This document shows, one piece after another, positions 1-12,600 of a stretch of DNA of 64,000 bases (position 1 is the first letter of the stretch; each line of letters opens with the position of its first letter). This DNA comes from Strix aluco (taxonomy: Eukaryota > Chordata > Aves > Strigiformes > Strigidae). Made by a program: the position numbers and the translations under genes. Location: contig NC_133954.1 of NCBI RefSeq assembly GCF_031877795.1, positions 8,275,256-8,339,255 on the forward strand, written 5' to 3'. The notes beneath the pieces are model-generated. The model was not told the origin of the DNA. It saw nothing but the letters and a program-made list of their open reading frames with translations, and did no database searches.

Positions 1-468
1 GGACAAGAAAAGGGTGGGAATCGCTCCTCACTGCCAGGGTCACAGATCTGCTGTTCTGTGCTTGGCTGATGAAGGACAGGCTGTTGCTTTGGCTCCACTG
101 GAGTTGCTCCAGTTTGAGACCAGAAAAACTGAGGCAAGGCTCCAGCCTTGACTATGGAAACCCTCTGGAAACCATAGGCAGCTCCCCAGGAATGGGGTCA
201 GGCTCAGTTCCTTGAGGCACGTGTTGAATTTGGCTTTGGTCTCTGGCATTTGCCATCCTCTCTTGGGCTTTTCCTTTGTTTTAGCTTGTTCTCAGCTTCC
301 ATCCCATTTTCTTTACACCAGGTGCTCGTGGGCCGAGCAAGGTCCATGATGGGCACAAAGTACAGCAGCACAGGCTTTGTTACTTGATTTCAACTCACTG
401 AAAGTATCAGCACCCAGCTAGTACTTTGATTTGCTCTTTCTCACCACGCTTTTGCTCTCTCCTGCCAG
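1..468 (+). other. SKAP1: SKAP1 intron, 3' part
   Basis: No coding segment is recognisable. It ends in a pyrimidine-rich tract and an AG at 467-468 that opens the first visible SKAP1 exon. Upstream SKAP1 exons, including the PH domain, must lie left of the window because the first visible exon begins in mid-codon. Confidence 0.7.
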
Positions 469-633
469 ACCTGAGCTCCCTCACTATCCCATATGATGAG
501 GAGGATGACGAGGAGCTCTACAATGACGTGGACAGTTCTGACTCTGTGAACACAACATCCCACAATACTACCCTGAATCAGGATGAGCCAAATGTTGAGA
601 GGGAAGAGGATGACATCTACGAGGTGTTGCCAG
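469..633 (+). CDS. SKAP1: SKAP1 exon: acidic linker and DIYEVLP tyrosine motif
   Basis: 165 bases, acceptor CAG at 466-468 and donor GTGAGC at 634. It starts with two bases that finish a split Asp codon and ends with one base (G) completed to Asp by the next exon. It contains the acidic run [13 protein letters not shown] and the candidate phosphotyrosine motif DIYEVLP, which in the mammalian protein lies between the PH and SH3 domains. Confidence 0.92.
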
Positions 634-3600
634 GTGAGCAACCAAAACCCGAGCCATCCCCTAGCCTCAGCCCTGCAAACGTGACAGGAGATCTTGGCCA
701 CTCAACGTGTTGATGGGAATGAACGTCTAGGACTCTGCTGAGTTTAAGGGACCCATAACTCAAAGGTTTGACCCCATTTCTTTGTTCAGACTGGTTGATG
801 GACCGCAAGACCAAACCCTTTCTGTTCTGGTGAGGCGGAGGGTTTGTAAATTCAGGTGAGGCAGCTTTTAGAGGTTGTGCTCCGTTCAGCTCGAGTAATA
901 TTAAGTTTGGTGAGAGTGGAATCTCTGGGCTGTGTTACCTGGAAAATCAGACTTTAGATGATGAAAATGCTCCCTTCTGGGCATGCAGTCATGGCTGTAA
1001 CACAATTACTGGCCTTCCAAGAGATGATAAAATAACCGCATTAAAGACAAGTGCTTGTTCACTAACAGTGCATGAGGTCTGGAGGTAGCAGGGCAGCGGC
1101 TACTGGTTAAAGGAGCCAGGAGCGATCTTCCTGGCACAGAACCAAACAGCCTGCGAGGGTGACACGGTCTGCAACATTTCTTACCGTTATAGCAGAAATC
1201 ACGGTGTGACATGCCCCAGGGCTTGGTCAACGGGTCACCTGAGCCTCATTCAAACCCGCGTGCTGTTCTGCCTCTGCGCTGAGGTTGGGATCCCCCAGCC
1301 CTCTGCACCCCATCCCTGAGAGCAGGGTCCCTTGGTGTCTCCGTTCAGAGATGCAAAATAGGTCCTTGTTTCTTCTTATTTATTTCAGAACTTTATATTT
1401 GTAGTGATTTAAACCAAAAAAAAAAAAAAAAATTAAACGCACCAGGAAGTTTTATGGTGCCCGAGATCTTTGTCTTGTTATTGCTGCCGAAGGAAATCTC
1501 TGCTCAGCGGATTGCAAGTGGCATCCAGGCAGCTGCCGGGAGCGGAGCTGGGGCTCTGGGGCTGCCTGCACAACCCTGAGCAAACCCTCAGCCTCTGCCC
1601 ATCTCTCGTCTTTCCTTTCTGACCTTCCTTTCCTCTGTTTACACCCTCAGCTCTTTGGGGAGCAGCTTCCTCCTTCTCTGGGAGGACCCTCGGCGTGGTG
1701 GTCCCTGGGCTGGTGTGCGTGTGAGCTGCTGACGGTCGGTCAGGCCAAGGGCTTTCAGCATCCCTGGCAGCCTCGAGGCTGCCAACGCTGGCTGCAGAGC
1801 AGGGATTAGCCGTGAGGATTTTGTTCCACACCTACGTGGCTAATGGTGATGCGTATCCTGGGGGCTGTACTGCTTCCCCCTACGCTGCCTTCCTGTGCAG
1901 AGCATCACAGCCTCGGCCACACCACCTTCCAGAAAATGCCTTTACTGGGGCAGCACGTCCCTGGGGGCAGCCCTGGGCACCCACACCCGGGCTCCAGAGC
2001 CCCACAGCAGCCCCTAGGAGCTTGCACAGGGTGGGTTTAAGGACAGACCCCACCGCTGCCCCTGCTCTGGGATGCAGAGTGTCTCGAAAGAGCTGGAGCC
2101 AACCCTGCCAGCCAGCTCTGCCCTTGGGCCCCACCGATGTTGCTCTCCTGCTCCCACGTGCGGATCGGTGGTGGAGGAGGGAACATCCCAGCCAAACCCT
2201 TCCTTTCATTATGGGCTTTTATTGGGCTCTCTGTCCTGCCCATCCCAGCTCGGACACGGTGCAGGTGTCTGCTGGCTGGGCAAGTTTTTACCCCCCGCAG
2301 ACCCCCTTTCCCTGCCAGCTTAACGTAGGTGGTGGTGGCACGTTGCTGTAGAGGCAGATGCCTGGTGTGTGAGTGGTGAGAAACCAGTCGCAGGGCTCGG
2401 GGGCAGGTAGGAGAGGTCTGGTCTGCCCTGAGCTCATCCCCCCCTTGGCCCTTCACACCCCTGGGACACCCCAGCAAGCGCAGGGCAAGTCCCCATCCAA
2501 GCCGGGGTCTCCTCTGGATCCAGCTGCCTCCCTCGTGTCCCGAGTGAAAATAGAGAAAGAGGGAGAGGGAAAAAGAGAAAGGGGGGGGGAAGATGAAGAG
2601 ATAATTTCCTCAGCAAGTCATCGTCGTTAATGAAGTTTTACAAAAACAGATACAACCAAGGAAAAATAAAATTTCACAGGTGATAAATTTTTCCAATTTC
2701 CCTGGCAGAATTCGATAGGATTGTTAAATTAAGAGTGAAGGTGTCTGTTAGGAAGCAACGAGCAGTGATGGGTAATTTTATAGAGTGGAAAATTGAATCA
2801 AATTGCTACATTAAAACACAGCTCCTCTGAGAATCTGCCCAACGCCCAGGCTGCTCCGGCGCAGCGGTGGGGTGCGCAGCCCCCGGTTCCCCGGCCATGC
2901 CTGGGGCTGGGGGCTGCTGTGGGGCTCTGGAGCCCGGGTGTGGGTGCCCAGGGCTGCCCACGGGGACGTGCTGCCCCAGTAAAGGCATTTTCTGGAAGGT
3001 GGTGTGGCCGAGGCTGTGATGCTCTGCACAGGGAGGCAGCGTAGGGGGAAGCAGTACAGCCCCCAGGATATTCATTTTTTTCAGCATTTCCCTCTGATTC
3101 ATCACTATAAAATCCAGATATTGGCTGAGATCAAACACCCAGGCCCTGGGAAGGCAGAGCGTCGCTTCCAAACTTGACTCAGAAAAGCACCTGGTGGCAA
3201 CAGGCTGCGGGGCTGCGGTGTGGAGGGGACCTTGTCGCATCCCCACGGGCCCCGTTCACGAACTGCACAGCTCAAAATCTGCGAGGACTGTGCCTGGGGG
3301 CCAGCGTGGCGCAGCACAAGCCACGGGGCAAGCAGGGCTCAGCAGCACGCCAGGATTGGTGCCTCCACCACGGCCATCCCAGGGTCTTGCACCCGTGCTG
3401 CGGGCAGGGAGAGGCCATGGCTGGCCCTGCTGCAGCGTTGCAGGAGAAGATGGGGTGCGGGAGGGCGAGTGGGGCTGGCTGCTGTCAGCCGAGGGGAAGC
3501 TGTGCCAGCCAGCTGCCTCCCCACCACGTTTTCCTGAGAAAAATCCCATGTGAGTTCCCCTCCCTTCCTTCCGCAAAGGCTCCGTCCATCAGGAGCCAGC

Positions 3601-6600
3601 TCTGAGCGGGGACCAGGCGTCACCTGGGGTTCTCCTCCGAGCACCTTTTGCAAAAGGCACAGAGTGAGCGGTTGGCACGGCAGAGGCTCTGAAACGAAAG
3701 GGAAACTGAGGCACAGAGGACTGAAACACAGGAGAGCACCTTGTCCAAGCCATGGGGCAGTCAACTGCCCAGCTAATGTCTCAGGTGGGCGATGGGAACA
3801 GGGATGGGGCCCCTGGCTTTGATTTCTGGTTAGAACGTGCCCCATTCCATCAAATATAGAAAAAAATGGCCCGAGAGGGAGAGGGGGCTGCTCTGGAAAG
3901 GCTCCCCAGCCCCTGCCTGACAACCTCGCCTGGCTCCTGGGGAGTGAGGATGTGGGGGGATGGCAGCTCTATGTGGGGCGAGGGGCTGAGGCACCCACAG
4001 AGCTGCCTGAGCTCATTGGGGGCTGTAAATGTGACTCCCCATTAGCCATGCTAACGAGGGGGACCAGCTCTGCAATCTGGGAGGGGGGTTCCCAGGAAAG
4101 TAGGGAGGAAGCAGGACAGATACATCTCTCCAGGATCATCAGGGCACCCACAGCTGCTCAGCACCACGTCCAGGCAGGGAGCTGGCAGCACTAACCCCCC
4201 TCCCTGTGCAGGATTCACGCGGTTCTGCTCATCTTAGAAACCCAGCGGCGGCGTTTCCTCCGTGGCACGTTTTTTCCTGAACCGGCTGTCGCTTCCCAAG
4301 GAACTTGTGTGCGTGCCGGGAGGTGTGAGAAGGGCTCTGGGAAGAGGTTTCCTGAGGACAGGCCGGCTCCGGGATGGAAGCGGTGCCTGCAGGATGCAGG
4401 CGCAGATGCGAGCCCCAGGGGGTGGCCGTGGGGGGACCCTGGGTGCAGGTGTCACCCACCGCGGTGGGGGAATGGCGCTGCCCCGCGTTGGAGGGTGGCT
4501 CTGGGGTTTTTGTGGTGTGTGGGAGCCGGTTTGACCACCCTCCATCTCATGCCAAAACAGGATTCAGTGCTATTGGTTAAAGTATAAAGAAATCCAGATG
4601 CGGGGGTTCGGGGCACGTGCATGGGAATGATGGGGGGAGAGCGCTGTCACAGATACGTTTACTTTCTCTTTTACAAATGCAAAGAGCAGGCAAAAGCCAC
4701 TTTCAATAATTTATTTTAAAATCAATGCTAATGAGATTCTGTCTCGTCAGTAGCCGAGTTTTACAATAAAGTCTGATTTATTTAGAAAAGATTTTTGGTG
4801 CCGCTTCCCGTCTAATGGGGGAGCAGTTGCACTGACCCTCCAACTTGGGATGCAATTTGTAATTGGCAGCGGAGGTCTGACCTGGTTTGCATCGATCAGC
4901 AACGGGGTGGGGGGAGACGGTTGGGGCTGGGGCTGCATCCTCGGAAGGTGCCGAGCAGCAGCAGCACGTCCCTGCCCTGCGAGCAGGTGCCGTGGGAGCA
5001 GCAGAAGTGCCAGGTTTGGCTTCTCCTGGCTCTGCCTAAAGGTGACAGCAAAGCCACGTCCCCCAAGGTGCAACCGGGACACCTCAGCCGTGCCGGGGCT
5101 GCCCCACGATCCCCCAACAGCCCTTTGCCAGCAGCAGTGCAGGAGGTGCAGATGAGCAATTTGCCTGAGCGTTGGCTTTCTGAAACGTTTCAGAATTGGG
5201 TTTTGTTCATGTTATTTTATTAAGTTGCTTCTAGTCTTTGTGGTTGCAGAAGGAAGGCGGCGCTGGGGCGGCAGCTAATGTGGGTGCTGTGCACCCAACT
5301 TGTCCCCACGCCCAGAGCAGCTCAGGCTGGATGGGTTGGACCTGGCTTGGTGTTAAATAATCTTATTTAAACTTATTTATGTGTAGATCCTTGCTCCCAC
5401 CAGTCTCTAGCCATTTTCGCAGGGCTTCCTCATGACTTCCAGCCCCTCTGTCCTTAACCTTTTCCATGGTATTTCTTATTATTTTCTTGCATCCTCTTTC
5501 CCCATCCTCCATACCCTGCCCTCCGCTGCCTGGGTTCCTCTTTCTCCTCCTTAATTTCTGTTTCTGTCTCCCATCCTTCCTCTCCTCTCTGTCCTGGCAT
5601 TTCTCCTCGGTGTCTCGTTTTCTCTGGGCTGTGAGTCCTGCACAGGAAGCATCTCTTCCTATAGGGCACTCGGCAAAGTGCTGCTTAAATTTATGAGGCT
5701 ATAATAAGTGATTTGTTTTTACCAGTGTTAACAACAATTCATATTTTTATGCAACTCGTTTTAAAATATTATCTGTGACTTCCTCCCTTCCACTCTTCAC
5801 AATTAAGCCAGGAATTTATTATTCTGACAGTCGGATGCTCTCGCAGCCCTCTGCCTGCCTGGGGGTTTGGTGCAGCATAACTCTCACAGCCCTTCCCCTG
5901 ACTTCTCTGCCCTGTTTCCCCCCCCCCAGATGAGGAGCTGGAACCTCCCTTCCCAGAGGACCAGGAGGATGCTGGGATCAGACAGAGAAGCGGTAAGAGC
6001 CCACCCTGCTTTGGCAACCTCCAGGTCATGGTTGGGGGGTCTGAGTCCAGCCATCTTCAAGCATCCTGGGGTGTGGGTGGTGATGGAGGGTGTGTGGAGA
6101 GTGGGAGAGGTCCCAGGAGCAGACTAATGGGTGACAGAAGGCTCTGCAGCTGGTGAAGTGCAGACGACTCGGGCTCAGGGAGCTCACCCCATCTTCTCCA
6201 TGCTGTGGGAATGGGGGATGCCTCTCCTTTTCAGACTGACACCCCATGGGGAGTTGCCTTAGTGAGCTCTCCACGGACGAGCCCCAACATCCATCCCCTC
6301 TCCTGCCCGCTGAGATCTGTGTGCTGCTGAATCTCCCATGGAGGCTCACCCGTCCCTGCCCCTCATCCCACCAGGACCGCGGAGAGGGAGACAGCCCTCC
6401 CGACACATCCCAAAGGGCTGGGGAGAGGCACTGGGGCAGAAACAGCCTGGAAAGAGGGCAGGAAGCAAGTCGAGGCCCAGAGGAAGCCGCCACAGGGAGG
6501 GATCTCTGCGCGGGAAGCCGGAAGGATGCGCACCACCACCCCAGGAACCAGCGCTGGCAGCCCAAGAGCCTGCCATGGTCACCAGGGCCCCACCCCTGCT

Positions 6601-9600
6601 TTTTCCTTAAGGACCTGCACCGTGGGACAGGAGCGGAAAATCTGTTTCCTCCCTGATCCCACCTGCTTCACTTTCCATCGCCGCTTCCGCCCCGGCGCAG
6701 GAAAACAGCGCTTGTGTCCGAGCAGCCGGGGCTGATCTGGCTGGGGACTTCCTGCCACCCCGCTCGGGGAAACACATCCTCCTGGCAAAGCCCGGCTCGG
6801 GAGAGATTCCCAAGACATCCTCCCTCTCCAGAGTTTGGAGGGGATGGTCTCACCTTGGTGATGCTCAGCTCGTGGGGTGCCTGCCCGGCTGGGGACCCAC
6901 AGCAAGCATCCTGTTAGTTGGGTGATGGAGACCCGAGGGGTTTGGTGTTGGATGCTGTGGATGGTGGGTGGCTAAACCGGCTTGTGCTTGTGCTCTCTTG
7001 AATGCTGGAGCACCCCAAGCTGGTTTACCCCTCCCAGCAGTCTGAGAGCCCCCATGCCCAACCTCACGGTGTTTCTGAAAAGCCTGATCCAACAGTTTCA
7101 ACATCAAACCCCTTGGATGTTTCCTGGCCAGTTGTCCCCAGCCCAGGAGGGCTGTTTCTGCTGAAATCTTGGTAGCACAGACAGGGTTGAGTCCCAGCTG
7201 CTTGCAGAGAGCGGAGCAAGTCAGCGTTTCTCCACTCCTTGTGGTTTTGCAGAGCTTGTTTCCCACCCCCCCGGCACGATGACTTATTTGGCCACTGGAG
7301 CATGTGGCAGCTGCAGCCGGTACCAGCACCCAGAGCTCGGAAAAAACGACGTCCCGCTCTTTATAAACTGTACCGTGGTCACAGAGCGGGACTGCACGCT
7401 TTTCCTGGAGCCTCCTCAGCATGGCGTAAGGAAAGCAGAAGGTGATGGGACGTGCACACGCACACACGCGCATTTTTCTTTGCCTTTCACAACCGCCCCA
7501 GCATTTAAACATCCAAAGGACGGGGCGGCAGAAAAGCAGCTCCCCCGTGGGTTTTCCAGCTCAAGGTGGGGATCAGCGGGGAGCAGAGCACGGCTCCGTG
7601 ATGGGCTGGTGCCAGAGGTGACGATGAACCTGCACCCCAAGGCCACCCTGAGGATTTTGGCTCTCGCCTGTCACAGCCCTGCCAGCCATTTAAACACCCT
7701 GCTCGTACTCATTAGCATCTGCCTGGCGGTTGTAATTGTTGTTAATCGTTATAACTGGTTTAGTTATTAGCATTGTCATGATTGCTTTAAGTCCTGTGTC
7801 TGGTTTTACGCTAAATAATATATTAGACTCTTGCTTCTGAAATGCTGGGCTGCGTTTCAAGAGGGAAAGGTTATCACAGCGCCAGGAACCCCAGCCCCCG
7901 TGCCTTTTGCCTTGGTCATTTTTGCTTCTGTCCAACTGGACCAAGGGCGAGAAAGAGATGACGGGAGTCCTTGAGCAGAGGGCCGGGCTGCAGGGAGGGA
8001 GGGAAGGGGCTATTTCTTAATTATATCACACGGCCAAAGTGCCAGATGAGCATTTGGCTAATGGGAAACTATTGTTTCTAATTTCTAAGAACCACGAGGA
8101 TGCCACAATGCTGGAGCAGCCCAGCAAATCCAGCTGAGAGCTTCAGGCTACTCCTGCCAAGACACCCATTTGCTCCGCTCAAGGCTGCTTAATCCCTGCC
8201 TTGTGCGCTGGACAGGCTTCGGGGCTGCTGCTGCAGCACGAGCTTACCAGTTGAATACAAACAGAGCAAAATTCCTCTACTTAGAAAATAAAAAAGCCTC
8301 GCAGCCCGCCTCCTGTCACAGTCCCCTGCGCTGAGCGTGGCAGGAGGTTTCACCTAGCATGAGCACAGCAGTGAAAGCCCCTGAGCTGCAGACGGTTGTC
8401 ATTAGGTTTCAGCATCAACAGACTTTTGAAGCAACACGCCCGAAGCAAAGGGGTTGGGGCAGATTGTGCCTCTCCCACAGCCTCTTCTTGGGGCTGCTCA
8501 GGCTGCAGAAGAAAATGATGCAGTTGTCACATTTGGCTGGTTTTCTTAATGACCCCAGGGCCTATAAACATGGGAACAGGCTCTCGTCCCACTTACATCA
8601 GTGTAAATCAGTCGCACTGAAATCACAGCTCTGCCCTGAACACAGATTTAAACGTCTGGACGGGGCATTGGGGCTTTTTAAACATAAACCCTTTTCTGTA
8701 AAAGTGAGCAGAATTCACGCAGGAGTCGTGGGATGGCTTGTCTGGATCCGACCCACATCCCACCCAGCCTGGAGCTGGCAGGTCGGGAGGATCGTGGGCA
8801 TCCACCATCCCCTGTGGAGGCTGCGGAGTGAAATTCTCCCTTCCTTGGCCTTATTAGGTGCTAAAATATGAGCCAGGATCCCTTTTTTCCAAACGGTCTT
8901 CATTTTAACAAGATCTTCTGCGTAGCTGGCACAAACATCTTCGTTGCTTTTGAAGCTGCGGCTGGGCATGGAGCGCAGAGCCCGACCACGCGTCCGTCGT
9001 GAGGCACCTTCCTCATCTGATGCAATTAATTCTGACCTTTTGAAGGCGGGGTTGGAGGGCGGGGTGAGACCTTCCATCCGACCGGCTGACATAGTTGGAA
9101 AAAATACACAAATTTTTGGGAGCAAGAACCTTCAATAGCAAAACCTTCCCCCTTTGTACTCGCAGGGTGTCATGCCCAGGCGCATGTGCACGGCTTCTGC
9201 AAAGCCTGTTTTACCCACGGCTTCTCCTTTCTCCGCTCCTTGGCAGGTGGCAAGATGCCTCCAAGGTCCTCTTGTTGCTTGGAGAAGCAGGAAAGAGCAG
9301 ATGGGGGATAGGGAGGCACCTCCCGGGTGCTCCCAGGAAACGAGGCTGACTCCAGCTTCCCGGCAGCAGCCTCCGCGCGGGCGAGCAGACGCCCGGTCCC
9401 TGTCCTGGGGGAGCTCCGGGTGGGGAATGGGCACTTTTCCCTCTGGAAATGTCTCACAGGAAGATGTATTTTCTATCTCAACCCAAACGCCCTTCCCCTC
9501 ACAATACATTAATGACCCAGAGCAGTGCTCTGAAGAGGAGCTGAGGCTGATTGAGGGGATCACTCCTCAGTGTTAATGATGATCCTCCATAAAATTTCTG

Positions 9601-12600
9601 GGTTTTGAGCTACCACGGCAGCAGCTCTTTCCCAACCTTGTCTCACAGGGGACACCAGCAGGTCAGTGCCAAGCGCCGTCCCCCCGTACCAGGTTATTCT
9701 CCACACCGCCGTGTTGTCCTCACACCCTCCCACAACAACCTTTTGTGTTAATTACACAATTTGCTGGCTCCCACCAAAGCTGCTGCTCGCCTCATCCTCC
9801 TGCTCAGCGCCTGCCCGCCCTGATATTTCCTCTGCCTCCAGTTCATAACCTCTGGTTCCTGCACTTAGCACAAGCTTAAATAACTCAGTAGCTCCTACTC
9901 CTTCTATTCCCTTCACAATCTTTTCCTCACCACTGTGTGCTCCCCCTTTAATACTTTCCAAAGGATGCAGACCTACTTTTTTTTTTTCCCAGCCTTTCTA
10001 TTTAAGTTCCCCAAGTCCCTGAGTCATTCCAGTTGCTCCCTGCTGTGCCATTATCCATCTCTGTAATGTCCTTTTTCATATTTAGGTGATCAAATCTGGG
10101 CACAGTACTCCAGATGCACCCTTATCACTCGGTCCCTTATACCATATTAGAAACATTTCCTCCAACATGTGCACGATATTTTCTATTTATGCTTTTTGGG
10201 CTTGGTTCAGCCGCGTGGCAGAGCAGCACAGACCGCTGGTACAGCCCCGGTGCTCAAATCCCCCCTGTAAAATGTGGTTTACTGGCTTTAATTATCCATG
10301 GGGGTCACATCACGGAGGTGTCCGTGTCGTGACATCTGGATTCACCCCCACTTTGGTGCTGTGCCGTCAGAGCAGACTCCTGCCTGAAGCCTTTGGTCCA
10401 GGAGCCTGTTTTAACCATCATCTTGTGAGCTTGAAAACTGGGAATCCGGGGGTTTTGGGGTGGTTTTTTGATGCTGTGAAGGATCTGTTGGATGTTGGGA
10501 CAAGTTGCTTCCCCACTCCGCAAATCGGGCAGAGCAGCATCTCCTCTGGTCGTTGTCTCCACGAGAGCTTGGCATCAGGCACATCTGGGCCCATCGCAAG
10601 GTGGGACGCTTCTGCCCCCGCAGCGGGGACCCACCTTTTGTGGTGGCTCTGGTCTCTGGAGCAGTTTCTGGGGTGGGAAATGCCATTCTGAGATGACAAA
10701 GATGGAAATGTTTTGTTCTGGAAACGCTGCTGTGACGTTTTCCAGAAAACCCACGCGCACATTTAGCCCAGGGCAGTCCCCAGCCTTGGCACCGTTTGCC
10801 AACAGTCTCATCAGCCCAAACCCACCGGCTTTCAGCAAACAGATCATTTGCCTCTCTGAAAAAAAAGGGGAGAAAAGAGTTTGCTGGTTCGCGGTCCCTT
10901 CTCTTTCCACAACAGACTGTGAGCACAGGCATCGAGCAGAGGCTCTGCCTTTCCAAACTCACAGCTCGATGGGAAGGTCCAGACTTGAGCTATCAGGTTG
11001 TATCGTGCTGTGGAAGGTTTGGGACCTTCTCTGACCTCCCGGGATTGCAGGGGGAAGGCAGATCTTTGCTCCCTGCTCTCCTCCCATCCCTGCTCCTCCT
11101 CCCAGTCGAGCAGTCGGTGCTGTTTCCTTGCTGACTGGGCCCTGCTCCACCGACTGCAATCCCCTGCCTGGCTTCTTTAATTAATAAATAAACTTGGATA
11201 TCACCTTCCCCACCAGCTTCCTCCCAGCAGCCCCGTGCAAATACCGATGTTAATTAACAATATTCCTCTTCCATGGCCTCTAGCATGGCCAATAACTAGC
11301 CATCACCATGGCGGGGACACTGCCCAGCAGAGCTGGTGCTGGTGCCACGTGTCCCCTCCTTGACCAGGTCACGGATGTCACCTCGGGGACAGCTTGGTTT
11401 GAGCCTGAGAAGGAGATGAGGGTCTTGGGAGAGAGCGAAGGCATCTTTGATTCCCTTTGTGGTTTGTAGCAAACAGCTTTAATTCAGGGTTTTCTGAAAC
11501 AGAAACATTTACCAGCGTGTTTTCATGTATTTACTGATAGTTATTGCATTTATTTATTGTGCAGCCCCTTTCTCTTGCAGTACCTCTTTGGCCTCTGCCT
11601 TTTAATTGAAATGCAAAATGAATAGCACCAGCATTTCCTTCCTTTTCGCAACAAATACCAACCTCTCTCCCCCAACACCCCACCCCACCACCCCAGTTTA
11701 TCCCCATATAATTCCCCATCACCCTGACCTCTCTTTTTTTTTTTTCCCCCCAGGAGGTTCCCGGCGCGATTACACTAATTACTACCAAGGCATGTGGGAC
11801 TGCAGCAGCGAGCATCCCGACGAGCTCTCCTTCCACCGCGGAGACCTCATCTACATCCTAAGCAAGGTAAGAGCATTGGTGGCAGCCCCGTGTTCACCAT
11901 CATGGGGCTGGGGCTCAAGCGCAAGGTCAAAAGCTGACGAAATCGGTATAAAAATCAAGGTCTAGAGTTAAATGAGTAATTTAGTGGAGGGGACCCTGGC
12001 ATCCCACTCCCCCCTCTGTGACTGCCCCATCAATGCCACTCCTGCCCGTACCCCCTGCCGTCACACGTGGCATTTCAAATGCCCCAAAGCAAGATTATTT
12101 CTTTTTTTTTTTCCATGGTAATGGAGTCTGTACGTGCTGTTGCTCAGGTATTACAGGGGTAATTGAGTTGCTCAGCCGGGTGTGACCAGGGCTCCCTTCA
12201 GCAGGCGCACGCAGGTGAATAAATTAAGTGTTTGCATTAACAGGTCTGCGGGGGCAAGAGCAGAGCCACCGGTGCCTGTGACCCTCTCCTGCCCTGCTTG
12301 TCCCTGCAGGGCTCTGTCCTGCCTCCCAGCCGGTCCCCGCCGGACCACGGTGGCCCCAGCTGGGGTGGTTGTGTTTTATGGGTGATGTTTTGCAACGAGC
12401 TTTGCACCTCGATCTGGCACAGGAACAGCGATGAACTTGGGGGGGGGGGGGGTGAGCCTTGTTTTGCAATGCGCTTTGCACCCCAAGAATGGTGAGGAAC
12501 CTGGGGGGGTGTCACATGGTGCAGACGGCGTTTCACAACGCGCTTTGCACCCCAATCTGGCACGGGAACAGCGATGAACTTGGTGGTTGTGCCTCACCTG

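Larger units (their letters stand above)
634..5929 (+). other. SKAP1: SKAP1 intron
   Basis: A 5.3-kb intron without recognisable genes. It carries a near-perfect 161-bp inverted repeat (1854-2014 and 2910-3070) around an AT-rich block (2600-2830), a MIR-like SINE remnant near 3.7 kb and a further AT-rich, non-repetitive block at about 4670-4800. A polyA-like tract of 17-18 A lies at about 1420. The 3' end is a C-rich pyrimidine tract before the AG at 5928-5929. Confidence 0.7.

Noticed and set aside
1854-3070. Interpretation of the inverted repeat as an active DNA transposon
   Set aside because: No transposase frame in the loop and no target-site duplication at the ends, so only an inverted repeat is reported.
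1843-3246. Similar short proteins ([22 protein letters not shown]) on opposite strands
   Set aside because: They are translations of the two arms of the inverted repeat, not duplicated genes.
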